The notes beneath the pieces were generated by a model, which was given only the letters and a program-made list of their open reading frames with translations, had not been told where the DNA came from and ran no database searches. Positions 1 through 5,891 of a stretch of 5,961 bases of DNA are shown here, piece after piece. Within the stretch, counting starts at the first letter, position 1. Every line of letters begins with the position of its first letter. The position numbers and the translations under genes are program-made. The stretch lies in assembly GCA_005239655.1 (NCBI GenBank), contig SBBP01000047.1:1-5961 (forward strand), written 5' to 3'. The DNA is from Candidatus Microgenomatus auricola (GTDB lineage Bacteria > Patescibacteriota > Patescibacteriia > UBA9570 > XYC2-FULL-38-9).

Positions 1-216
1 CAGAGTGAGATCCAGCAAGTTACGGTATTCGATGCCGTAAAATTGCGCGGTGAGCTGGTAGGTTGATTCGATGGGAAGGTGCTTTTTTGTTGCAATGACC
101 TCCTCAAAGTCGATTCGCTTCCGTTCAGCTTCATCACTCAACTGCCCAATATCGTCCTTCTGATCCAAAATCCTCTCTGTTTGAAAAATCTGTTTGACGT
201 TTTCCAGTCGTGGCAT
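1..216 (-). CDS. Partial CDS, possible PilB/GspE-type ATPase N-terminus
   Basis: This minus-strand frame is open for 72 codons from an ATG at 216-214 to the window edge, so only the N-terminus is seen. It begins MPRLENVKQIFQTERIL and continues with a charged helical stretch (DDIGQLSDEAERKRIDFEEV, residues 21-40). Residues 47-72 contain LPIESTYQLTAQFYGIEYRN followed by LLDLTL. The pattern of a helix, then a 'QLTAQFYGIEY' helix-to-strand turn, then a short hydrophobic strand resembles the N-terminal domain of type II secretion/type IV pilus assembly ATPases (GspE/PilB, 'ALA..LGIPYVDL'). No Walker motif lies in the visible part, so this family call is tentative. No Shine-Dalgarno sequence precedes the ATG. 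A -10-like CATACT ends 6 nt before it, which suggests a leaderless transcript. It is divergent from the small membrane protein and mraY genes. Confidence 0.6.
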   Translation of the reverse strand, partial: MPRLENVKQIFQTERILDQKDDIGQLSDEAERKRIDFEEVIATKKHLPIESTYQLTAQFYGIEYRNLLDLTL

Positions 217-230
217 AGCTATAGTATGCC
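212..230. repeat. Interrupted palindrome between divergent genes
   Basis: GGCATA (212-217) and TATGCC (225-230) are perfect inverted arms around the 7-nt centre GCTATAG. The 19-bp element spans the start codon of the minus-strand gene and overlaps the -10 candidates of both directions. Its place is right for an operator controlling both genes, but arms this short can arise by chance in AT-rich promoter DNA. Confidence 0.3.
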
Positions 231-251
231 ATAATTGTTTTTCGTCGTCAT
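223..251 (-). promoter_or_regulatory. Candidate promoter for the left-edge minus-strand gene
   Basis: On the minus strand there is an ATGACG (251-246), a 17-nt spacer and a CATACT (228-223). Each hexamer matches the sigma-70 consensus at 4 of 6 positions. The ATG at 216 starts 7 nt downstream of the -10 box, where transcription would normally begin, so the mRNA would be leaderless. It overlaps the candidate plus-strand promoter. The call rests on consensus matching alone. Confidence 0.35.
227..235 (+). promoter_or_regulatory. Candidate extended -10 promoter for the small membrane protein-mraY pair
   Basis: TGCCATAAT at 227-235 fits an extended -10 element (TGn followed by CATAAT, 5 of 6 to TATAAT). 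No good -35 box sits at the usual distance; a TTGACG at 194-199 is too far upstream for it. Transcription would start near 242, which would exclude a TTG start at 235 for the downstream gene and favour the ATG at 250 or 274. An alternative -10, TATAGT, lies at 220-225, 20 nt from the TTGACG. Consensus-based only. Confidence 0.35.
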
Positions 252-273
252 GCGTGGTACGATAATTCAATCT

Positions 274-612
274 ATGAAACAGCCTGTTGACCGTCTGGTA
301 TTGATATTGTGTTGTCTTGCGTTGTTGTGCAACATTGGCACGTGGGCTGTGCTGCTTTGGAAAATCCCCCACACCAATGAAACGATTTTTTTGCACTACA
401 ACATCTATTTTGGTATTGACCTGACTGGTTCCTGGAGGCAACTGTTTTGGGTTCCAGGCACGGGCAGTGTTATTTTTCTTGTGAATAGTGCGGTCATTTT
501 TTTCTCGCGACAGTTGGCGCGTGTCACGAAAATTGCATTCAGCATCCTCACACTTGCCTTTCAGTTGATGCTCGCTGTTGCATCGGTGCTGATTATACTG
601 TTAAATGCCTGA
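274..612 (+). CDS. Small three-helix membrane protein, function unknown
   Basis: From the ATG at 274 it encodes 112 residues, with hydrophobic helices at about 7-28, 59-77 and 87-110. Between the first two is a conserved-looking loop, HYNIYFGIDLTGSWRQLFWV (41-60), followed by PGTG. I recognise this 'LHYNIYFGID..G.W...F..PG.G..IF..N' pattern as a small uncharacterised membrane protein common in Patescibacteria; no biochemical role is known to me. The start is uncertain. An in-frame ATG at 250 adds 8 residues and a TTG at 235 adds 13. None has a Shine-Dalgarno sequence, and the predicted transcription start near 242 argues against the TTG. Its TGA stop is 6 nt before mraY, so the two are probably cotranscribed. 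A link to lipid-carrier or wall metabolism is only a guess from that spacing. Confidence 0.8.
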   Translation: MKQPVDRLVLILCCLALLCNIGTWAVLLWKIPHTNETIFLHYNIYFGIDLTGSWRQLFWVPGTGSVIFLVNSAVIFFSRQLARVTKIAFSILTLAFQLMLAVASVLIILLNA

Positions 613-618
613 TACCAT

Positions 619-1680
619 ATGGAATCGATCGCTGTAGTCAAAATTCTCTTTTTCTCCTCTTTGGCGTTTGTTGTGGCAGTGTTGTGTACGCCAATTCTCA
701 CCCATTTTCTCTACACACATAAGGTTGGAAAGAGCATTCGCAACGATGCGACAAAAACACCAATTTTTTCTAAATTGCACGAACACAAAGCAGGCACCCC
801 AACCATGGGAGGCGTGCTGATTTGGGGCACAACATTTCTGCTCTGCGTAGGCGTGGCGTGCATCACGTTGATTGCTCCGAATTTCTTTCCCGTGGAGTTC
901 AATTTTCTATCACGCTCTGAGACACTCCTGCCGCTGGGAGTGCTTGTCGCCTCTGCACTTGTTGGACTTGTCGACGATCTTTTCAACTTGAAGAAGAGAG
1001 GTGCGTCTGGAGGAGGGCTACACGTACGGCACCGACTCCTGATTTTTACTGCGATTGCAATCGTTGCCGCATACTGGTTTTACGTCAAACTGGATTGGAC
1101 CGTCATCTACATTCCCTTCACCGGAAATGTGGAAATCGGGTGGTGGACAATTCCCATTTTCATTTTTATCATTGTTGCAACTTCATTTTCTGTCAACGAA
1201 ACAGACGGGCTTGACGGTTTAGCGGGTGGAGTGTTGCTGACCAGCTTTAGTACATACGCGGCAATTGCCTTTCTTCAAGAACATTACGACTTGGCAACAT
1301 TTTGTGCAGTCATTGCGGGTGCGCTGCTCGCATTTTTGTGGTTTAATATTCACCCTGCACGATTTTACATGGGCGATACCGGATCAATGTCATTGGGTGT
1401 GACACTTGGTGTTGTGGCGATGTTGACGAACACCGTATGGCTGTTGCCATTCATCGGGTTTATTCTCGTGATTGAATCGGCGTCAGTGATTGTTCAGCTT
1501 CTTTCAAAGGTACTCCGCAACGGAAAAAAAATCTTCCTTTCGTCACCACTTCACCATCACTTTGAAGCAATCGGCTGGCCAGAACCAAAGATTGTCATGC
1601 GCTTCTGGATTGTTTCAGCCGTGATGGGAGTGATAGGTCTTGTGTTTTTCTTGATTGACCGCAGTGTGGTGTTGCGCTAG
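619..1680 (+). CDS. mraY: Phospho-N-acetylmuramoyl-pentapeptide-transferase (MraY)
   Basis: MraY transfers phospho-MurNAc-pentapeptide from UDP to undecaprenyl phosphate at the inner face of the cytoplasmic membrane, making lipid I, the first membrane step of peptidoglycan synthesis. The 353-residue length fits the family (about 320-370), and many hydrophobic helices are visible. The signature blocks occur in order: HKAGTPTMGGV (56-66); LVDDLFNLKKR (117-127) with the Asp pair D119/D120; NETDGLDGLAGG (193-204); FLWFNIHPARFYMGDTGS (239-256) with D253; and FLSSPLHHHFEAIGWPEPK (306-324) with the HHH motif at 312-314. These hold the Mg2+- and substrate-binding residues of MraY and separate it from WecA-type relatives, which lack the HHHFE..GWPE block. 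The ATG at 619 has no Shine-Dalgarno sequence and lies 6 nt after the preceding stop, so translational coupling is plausible. murF, murD and ftsW are not adjacent, so the classical dcw order is broken here. Confidence 0.97.
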   Translation: MESIAVVKILFFSSLAFVVAVLCTPILTHFLYTHKVGKSIRNDATKTPIFSKLHEHKAGTPTMGGVLIWGTTFLLCVGVACITLIAPNFFPVEFNFLSRSETLLPLGVLVASALVGLVDDLFNLKKRGASGGGLHVRHRLLIFTAIAIVAAYWFYVKLDWTVIYIPFTGNVEIGWWTIPIFIFIIVATSFSVNETDGLDGLAGGVLLTSFSTYAAIAFLQEHYDLATFCAVIAGALLAFLWFNIHPARFYMGDTGSMSLGVTLGVVAMLTNTVWLLPFIGFILVIESASVIVQLLSKVLRNGKKIFLSSPLHHHFEAIGWPEPKIVMRFWIVSAVMGVIGLVFFLIDRSVVLR

Positions 1681-1695
1681 TGCGGCGAGCACACG

Positions 1696-1806
1696 TTATT
1701 GGGCAGTAAAGAACGGCATGATTGTAAAGAACACCATCGCGACAATTGCAACCACGCTAATAAAGATCCATACTTTCTGCTGCCATGTTTTTTTTCGTTG
1801 TGACAT
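1696..1806 (-). CDS. 36-residue single-pass membrane protein
   Basis: This minus-strand ORF runs from the ATG at 1806-1804 to the TAA at 1698-1696. The product begins MSQRKKTWQQKVW, a positively charged cytoplasmic-type start. One hydrophobic helix follows (about residues 13-32, rich in I, V, F and M), then the tail MPFFTAQ. The layout (basic start, Trp-Gln-Lys-x-Trp interface, single helix) resembles tiny uncharacterised membrane proteins that I associate with Patescibacteria genomes; I cannot name a function. It fills nearly the whole gap between mraY and the PH-domain gene and is convergent with mraY, 15 nt from its stop. Its start codon directly abuts that of the PH-domain gene. No Shine-Dalgarno sequence is present and no convincing promoter was found upstream, within the PH gene. 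It is short, so chance remains possible, but the coherent membrane-protein composition supports a real gene. Confidence 0.6.
   Translation of the reverse strand: MSQRKKTWQQKVWIFISVVAIVAMVFFTIMPFFTAQ
1746..1774 (+). promoter_or_regulatory. Candidate promoter for the PH-domain/FtsB-like/foldase run
   Basis: TTGCAA (1746-1751), a 17-nt spacer and CATACT (1769-1774) each match the sigma-70 consensus at 4 of 6 positions. Transcription would begin near 1781, giving a leader of about 26 nt that contains a T-rich stretch and no Shine-Dalgarno sequence. The whole element lies within the small minus-strand gene, as expected if the two genes abut. Weak evidence. Confidence 0.3.
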
Positions 1807-2310
1807 ATGTTTGAACGTTATCTAAGCAAGTCAATTCACGAGGACGAATCCGTCATTCGTTTGCTGAGGCCATCGTGGATTCATTATCGGCGGTCTCTTG
1901 CCGGTTTTGTGTTCTGTGCTATCGTCAGCCTCTTTTTCTGGTACCCACTGCACACCCTTGGGAGAATAGGATGGGTTCTGTTTGCAGCAATGATTGCTTT
2001 TTGTGTATTCGGTCTTGTGCGACTATTTGTTATCCGTTCATTCACCGCTTTTATCATTACCAACAGGAGGATTATCGATATTGATCAGCGAAAGTTGTTT
2101 GAACGACATGTCTCAGAATGTCCGCTAGAAAATATTCGTGACATCCGATACAATAAGTCCGGCTTTCTACACATGGCGTGCAATGTCGGAACCGTCATTA
2201 TTGAGGCCGGAGGAGGCACAGGGCATCTCGAATGCCAAGATGTCCACAATCCTGAAGATGTGAAGGATCTCATCAGTCGCGTTCAACACCATAACAAAAA
2301 CTCACTCTAG
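1807..2310 (+). CDS. Membrane-anchored bacterial PH-domain protein
   Basis: The 167-residue product has a short cytoplasmic start, two hydrophobic helices (about 32-49 and 54-77) and a C-terminal domain of the bacterial pleckstrin-homology type (bPH2/YdbS-like). The domain starts at FTAFIITNRRIIDIDQRKLF (79-98), the typical 'T..RL....G' opening strand pair. It continues with HVSECPLENIRDIRY (101-115), NVGTVIIEAGGG (126-137) and a closing helix, NPEDVKDLISRVQ (148-160). Proteins of this shape are common in bacterial membranes and their role is generally unknown. The ATG at 1807 is the first possible start, because an in-frame TGA lies at 1801-1803. It has no Shine-Dalgarno sequence. The FtsB-like gene follows after 13 nt on the same strand, so cotranscription with the division and foldase genes is likely. 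Confidence 0.88.
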   Translation: MFERYLSKSIHEDESVIRLLRPSWIHYRRSLAGFVFCAIVSLFFWYPLHTLGRIGWVLFAAMIAFCVFGLVRLFVIRSFTAFIITNRRIIDIDQRKLFERHVSECPLENIRDIRYNKSGFLHMACNVGTVIIEAGGGTGHLECQDVHNPEDVKDLISRVQHHNKNSL

Positions 2311-2323
2311 AGACAAGCGGTCT

Positions 2324-2761
2324 ATGCGACAACCGTCCTCATCTCGAAATCACTATCAGCGCATTTGGCGGTCGACAGGGTTTGTCCTACTGTTGATTCT
2401 TGCTGTGGTGTTTACGGGAACCTCAGTCACACGTGAGGTTCTCCGCCGCCTGGAAATTCGCTATGAAATTGGCAAACTCGAATCTGATGTTTCCCGCTTG
2501 GAAGAGCGCAATGCCAGCCTTAAGGAAATCATTGCGTTACTCAACAGCAGTGCGCAGCAGGAGAAGCAGGCGCGCATCAAACTGGGTCTTCAGGCACCTG
2601 GAGAAACCGTAGTCGTATTTCCTGATCGGGATGCCTCACAACAGGTCACCCTTCCCGATTCCGACACAATACGCTATATTCCCATCCGCGACTATGAGTC
2701 CAACCCAGAAAAATGGTTTTCCTTCTTCTGGGATAAACTACCAACAGCATATACATTATGA
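2324..2761 (+). CDS. FtsB/DivIC-like septum formation initiator protein
   Basis: The 145-residue protein has the FtsB/DivIC layout. A short cytoplasmic start is followed by one transmembrane helix (about 18-36), a coiled coil continuous with it (about 38-74, including [20 protein letters not shown]), and then the family's hallmark block [20 protein letters not shown] (80-99), matching the usual 'E..AREKLGLV.PGE.VV..P'. Such proteins form a complex with FtsL and FtsQ/DivIB that licenses septal peptidoglycan synthesis at the divisome, with the coiled coil outside the membrane. The C-terminal tail ends with [13 protein letters not shown] (127-139), an aromatic segment that I associate with Patescibacteria members. 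No FtsL or FtsQ gene is in the window. Its TGA overlaps the next gene's ATG by 4 nt (ATGA), a sign of translational coupling. FtsB and DivIC cannot be told apart from sequence alone. Confidence 0.87.
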   Translation: MRQPSSSRNHYQRIWRSTGFVLLLILAVVFTGTSVTREVLRRLEIRYEIGKLESDVSRLEERNASLKEIIALLNSSAQQEKQARIKLGLQAPGETVVVFPDRDASQQVTLPDSDTIRYIPIRDYESNPEKWFSFFWDKLPTAYTL

Positions 2762-3783
2762 TGAATGAAGAGCAGAAACAAGAGGAAAAGCCCGTAGTGA
2801 CCGAAAAATCAGAGTCCACTCAAGCAGAACAAGCGCCAATTGATTCAGTGGTAACAGCGAAGCCGAAATTAAGCCGAAAAAAGTGGATCATCATCGCGAT
2901 TGTTGTCATGCTCGTTTTCCTCGGAATCGCAGGGGGTGTCTACGGCATGGTCTATCAGTATCGCAGCAACACACCACTGCGCGCATGGCTAATTGAAACA
3001 CTACCGTTGCCGGTTGCTCGTGTTGACGGTGAATTCATTGCTTTGAAGGACTACGAGGACAATGTCAGCGCTGCAAAATATTTTTTCGATCAACAAGAGC
3101 AGCAAGAGACTGTTCCGATCCAGCGGCCAACAGATGAGGAATTGAGTGAAAACGAACTTGAACGAATGATTGAGCTCGTTCTGCTGCAGCATGCGGCGGC
3201 ATCTCATGGAGTGGAGGTGACAGACGAAGATGTCCAAACGTATTTTGATGCCAATATCTTGCCTCAAGCCAATAACTCCATGGAGGAAGTGGAGTCCACA
3301 TTGCAAACACTCTACGGTTGGACCGTCGACGATTTCAAGCAGCAAGTGTTGATCCCAGTTGTGTTGAAACAAAAGCTACAAGAATCTCTCGCAAACGATC
3401 CTGCGATTGATGCGGAGGCAAAGTCTGCTGCTGATGCGGTGCACCAAGAAGCCACAACGTCTGGAACAGAATTTTCACAGCTCGCTGAACAGTATAGCGA
3501 TGACACGGCTTCTGCTATTGATGGGGGAATGCTGGGTTCGTTTGGAAAAGGAGTGATGGTGAAAGAATTTGAGGAGGCTGCATTTGCTCTCCAAATTGGT
3601 GAGATATCCGCCCCTGTCAAAACAGACTATGGCTATCATATTATCAAAGTCACTGATCGGGACGACGAAGCTGGTACGGTTGAAGCGCGACACATTCTGA
3701 TCGCAACAAAGTCGGTTGACGATGTTGTCAATGACCTCCGTGATACTGCAACGATTCGCAAATTCCTCCCCCAGTATCAGTAG
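2758..3783 (+). CDS. Membrane-anchored SurA/PpiC-like peptidyl-prolyl isomerase with rearranged parvulin domain
   Basis: The 341-residue protein has an acidic, low-complexity cytoplasmic start (1-40), one transmembrane helix (about 42-65), and a SurA-N-like helical region beginning at [18 protein letters not shown] (85-102) and running to about 215. A parvulin-type domain follows. The latter shows [11 protein letters not shown] (239-249), [20 protein letters not shown] (256-275), [14 protein letters not shown] (276-289) and GYHIIKV (292-298). Parvulins isomerise peptidyl-proline bonds and assist folding of exported proteins; this one should face the outside of the membrane. Oddly, the strand ARHILI (310-315), normally at the domain's start before the first helix, is absent there and appears after GYHIIKV, near the C-terminus. 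Both conserved histidines are present (H312, H294). The first ATG (2758) overlaps the FtsB-like stop; a second ATG follows at 2761. It is convergent with the tRNA gene, 8 nt away. Confidence 0.92.
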   Translation: MMNEEQKQEEKPVVTEKSESTQAEQAPIDSVVTAKPKLSRKKWIIIAIVVMLVFLGIAGGVYGMVYQYRSNTPLRAWLIETLPLPVARVDGEFIALKDYEDNVSAAKYFFDQQEQQETVPIQRPTDEELSENELERMIELVLLQHAAASHGVEVTDEDVQTYFDANILPQANNSMEEVESTLQTLYGWTVDDFKQQVLIPVVLKQKLQESLANDPAIDAEAKSAADAVHQEATTSGTEFSQLAEQYSDDTASAIDGGMLGSFGKGVMVKEFEEAAFALQIGEISAPVKTDYGYHIIKVTDRDDEAGTVEARHILIATKSVDDVVNDLRDTATIRKFLPQYQ

Positions 3784-3791
3784 TACTCATG

Positions 3792-3864
3792 AGCCGATGG
3801 TCGGTCTCGAACCGACGACCTACGGTTTACGATACCGTTGCTCTACCAACTGAGCTACATCGGC
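3792..3864 (-). tRNA. tRNA-Thr (anticodon CGT)
   Basis: The minus strand folds into a complete 73-nt cloverleaf. The acceptor stem is GCCGATG/CATCGGC (7 perfect pairs), the D stem GCTC/GAGC with loop AGTTGGTA, the anticodon stem ACGGT/ACCGT with loop ATCGTAA, the variable loop AGGTC, and the T stem GTCGG/CCGAC with loop TTCGAGA. The anticodon CGT reads the threonine codon ACG. G1-C72, C2-G71, G35 and U36 match known threonine identity elements. The discriminator base is U73, whereas E. coli tRNA-Thr has A73. The 3' CCA is not encoded (the gene is followed by CAT), so a CCA-adding enzyme is needed. It is transcribed toward the foldase gene. Confidence 0.97.
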
Positions 3865-3887
3865 AAACGACTCAAAAGTCAGAGTAG

Positions 3888-3915
3888 AGTATAGCGCTTT
3901 TTTCAAGAAGGTCAA
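3888..3915 (-). promoter_or_regulatory. Promoter of tRNA-Thr
   Basis: On the minus strand, TTGACC (3915-3910, 5 of 6 to consensus), a 16-nt spacer and TATACT (3893-3888, 5 of 6) form a strong sigma-70-type promoter. Transcription should start near 3881, leaving a 5' leader of about 17 nt before the mature tRNA. The -35 box shares its outermost base with the A of the histidine kinase ATG at 3915, so the kinase's leader region is also the tRNA promoter. Confidence 0.7.
3905..3912 (+). promoter_or_regulatory. Weak ribosome binding site of the histidine kinase
   Basis: AAGAAGGT lies just before the ATG at 3915, with GG at 3910-3911, 3 nt before the ATG. It is the only purine-rich Shine-Dalgarno-like sequence directly before a start codon in the window, but it is closer than the usual 5-9 nt, so it may be weak or fortuitous. 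It overlaps the minus-strand -35 box of the tRNA promoter. Confidence 0.3.
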
Positions 3916-5891
3916 TGCGCATTCATCAATCTCAAAACACGATTCTGTACACAGCCCTTGCTGTTTTGTTGATGGCAGGAGTTTATATGGCGTTGAGCGT
4001 TGGAGTTATTCACCAACTATTGAGTCCTGGGAGTGCTGGCTCTCGACTGGCCTACGGTATCATGGGATTTTGTCTCTTGTTTTTGATTGATCCGGTTCGG
4101 CTCTTTTTGCGGCAATTCGTTCACTTCATCTTCCATCGCAGGTTTACGAATTATGACCTCATTCAGCAACAGTGTATGTCTGTATTTGTCGACCAAGGTG
4201 ATTTTTTTGCAGTCTGTGGAGATATCAAACGTATTTTGCAAAGAGGATTTAACGTGAACGCCGTTGAGCTGGTATTAAAAGTCGATGGTCAATACCAGCA
4301 AATTGAGCGCACGGAGATGGTGCCACGTCTTCCTGGTGACCCCATGCTACGCTATTGGAAAGAACATCCCGAAGAACACATTTCACATTCAGTCGGTGAC
4401 ACGGAGCAGGGAATCTCGAGTGAAATGGTTTATGCATTTCCACTTTCTGTTGAGCGACGATTTATTGGTTGGATTGCGTTCTATCACACACATGTACGCT
4501 ATCGTTTTTTTCTTGATGATCGGCGGTTCTTTGATCATCTCCAACCCCTACTGTCCGTTGCGTTTCAGCGGTTGCGCATTGAACGTAAATTGGAGCACCG
4601 GATTGATGAACTGATGACACTCAACCGCATTAGCCAGACGATGAATTCCTCTCTGCATAGTACCGAGACGCTGGAATCAATCATGGACGCCGTCATTGAC
4701 CTCACTGGCGTGGATCGTGCGTTGATGTATTTATCTGATGAAGAGGGGAAATTCTTCACGCCCGTCTTAGGAAGAGGCTTGACTGACGACGTTCGTCTCG
4801 ATTTTACAGTCGAAGTTTCGAATTCAATATTTCGACACATGATTTCTACGCGCGAGCCGCTTGTTGTAGAAGACGTTGCGAATGACCCGCGGATCAACCA
4901 GGAGTATGCCGCATTTGTAAAAACGACATCATTTGTTGCGGTGCCAATTGTCTACAAGGAAAAAGTGATCGGTATTCTTGGTGTGGACAATCGGAAGTCT
5001 CAACGCTCAGTAAAAGATATTCATCTGGATACATTAGTAGCACTCGCAAACCATGCGGCAACGGCCTTGGCGAACAGTCGCATGTTTGAGCGCATGCAAC
5101 AGTTTAACAGCGAGTTGCAGCAGAAAGTGGAAGAAGCCACAAACCACCTCAAACAACTTATTGATGTCAAGTCACATTTTTTAACTGTTGCATCCCATCA
5201 GCTACGAACTCCCACTACGATCGTTCGCGGGTTGTTGTCGATGTTGGTCGAAGATCCTGACATGCCACAGAAAGAGCAGCGAAAGTTTGTTGCTCAAGCG
5301 TTCACCAGTATGAATCGTTTGGAGCGGATTATTTCAGAACTCCTCTCGGCAACTGAACTGGAGGATCATACGGTTCAAGCGTACGTTGAGGAAATTGATC
5401 CTGTTGAATTTGTGCACGGTGTCGTGAATAATCTGGAGCCGCTTGCGCGAGAGCGAAAAATCAATTTGAAAACTGAGTTCGCTGTACAGGCAAAAAGATT
5501 TACGTCAGATCGATTTAAGCTGCAAGAAGCCCTTTCGAATTTGGTGGACAATGCCATTCGATACACGAAGAAGGGTTCTGTTGAAGTGCATACCATCTAC
5601 AACGATAACCACATCGAGTTTTGCGTTCGCGATACAGGCATTGGTTTAACACCCGAAGACCGCAAAATTATTTTCGAGAAGTTTCGTCGCGGTGATCACG
5701 GTATTGCCGTCGAACCGAATGGAAGTGGCCTGGGACTCTATATCGTCAAGCGCATTTTGGAAATTCTACACGGAGAAATTATCGTTGAATCAAGCGGTCG
5801 AAATAGAGGTTCAACATTCCGCATCAGCATACCGCTACAATTTCCAGATGGTGCGCAGTCCGCAAAGCCATTGACACGGATAGGGGATTGA
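3915..5891 (+). CDS. Membrane-associated GAF-domain sensor histidine kinase
   Basis: The 658-residue protein has two hydrophobic helices (about 9-32 and 45-60). A basic juxtamembrane stretch, DPVRLFLRQFVHFIFHRRF (59-77), resembles the 'DPLRR..QR..D.LFFRRRYDY' linker found after the membrane part of some multi-helix histidine kinases. A divergent GAF-like region (about 82-215) and a helical linker (215-245) follow, then a clear GAF domain (about 248-388), containing EDVANDPRI (319-327) and VAVPIVYKEKVIGILGVDN (341-359). After a coiled coil (390-418) comes the HisKA domain, with the H-box VASHQLRTP (425-433; phospho-acceptor H428). The ATPase domain has N-box NLVDNAIRYT (542-551), G1 DTGIGL (573-578), F-box FEKF (587-590) and G2 GSGLGL (603-608). 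All catalytic boxes are intact, so it should autophosphorylate. The ligand is unknown and no response regulator is in the window. It is divergent from tRNA-Thr. Confidence 0.95.
   Translation: MRIHQSQNTILYTALAVLLMAGVYMALSVGVIHQLLSPGSAGSRLAYGIMGFCLLFLIDPVRLFLRQFVHFIFHRRFTNYDLIQQQCMSVFVDQGDFFAVCGDIKRILQRGFNVNAVELVLKVDGQYQQIERTEMVPRLPGDPMLRYWKEHPEEHISHSVGDTEQGISSEMVYAFPLSVERRFIGWIAFYHTHVRYRFFLDDRRFFDHLQPLLSVAFQRLRIERKLEHRIDELMTLNRISQTMNSSLHSTETLESIMDAVIDLTGVDRALMYLSDEEGKFFTPVLGRGLTDDVRLDFTVEVSNSIFRHMISTREPLVVEDVANDPRINQEYAAFVKTTSFVAVPIVYKEKVIGILGVDNRKSQRSVKDIHLDTLVALANHAATALANSRMFERMQQFNSELQQKVEEATNHLKQLIDVKSHFLTVASHQLRTPTTIVRGLLSMLVEDPDMPQKEQRKFVAQAFTSMNRLERIISELLSATELEDHTVQAYVEEIDPVEFVHGVVNNLEPLARERKINLKTEFAVQAKRFTSDRFKLQEALSNLVDNAIRYTKKGSVEVHTIYNDNHIEFCVRDTGIGLTPEDRKIIFEKFRRGDHGIAVEPNGSGLGLYIVKRILEILHGEIIVESSGRNRGSTFRISIPLQFPDGAQSAKPLTRIGD

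Noticed and set aside
235..273. TTG start at 235 for the small membrane protein
   Set aside because: The TTG overlaps the best -10 element, so it would not be transcribed, and the extra residues look unlike the start of a membrane protein; the ATG at 274 fits better.
1680..1692. Hairpin GTGC-GGCGA-GCAC at the mraY stop as a terminator
   Set aside because: The stem is only 4 bp and no T tract follows on either strand, so it does not meet the form of an intrinsic terminator.
1807..1817. Identical 11-nt ATGTTTGAACG at 1807 and 5907
   Set aside because: The match ends after codon 3 plus two bases and the proteins differ afterwards, so it is probably chance rather than a repeat or duplication.
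2311..2323. AGAC...GTCT inverted repeat just before the FtsB-like start
   Set aside because: Four-base arms in a 13-nt gap are expected by chance, and no regulatory pattern supports it.
3001..3693. Several long open frames on the minus strand opposite the foldase gene
   Set aside because: They lie antisense to a well-supported gene, have unlikely compositions and no start signals or recognisable motifs, so they are shadows.
3869..3903. GACT-CAAA-AGTC stem followed further on by a T-run (3898-3903) as a plus-strand terminator for the foldase
   Set aside because: The stem is 4 bp and the T-run lies 17 nt beyond it; the sequence is better explained as the tRNA leader and promoter region.
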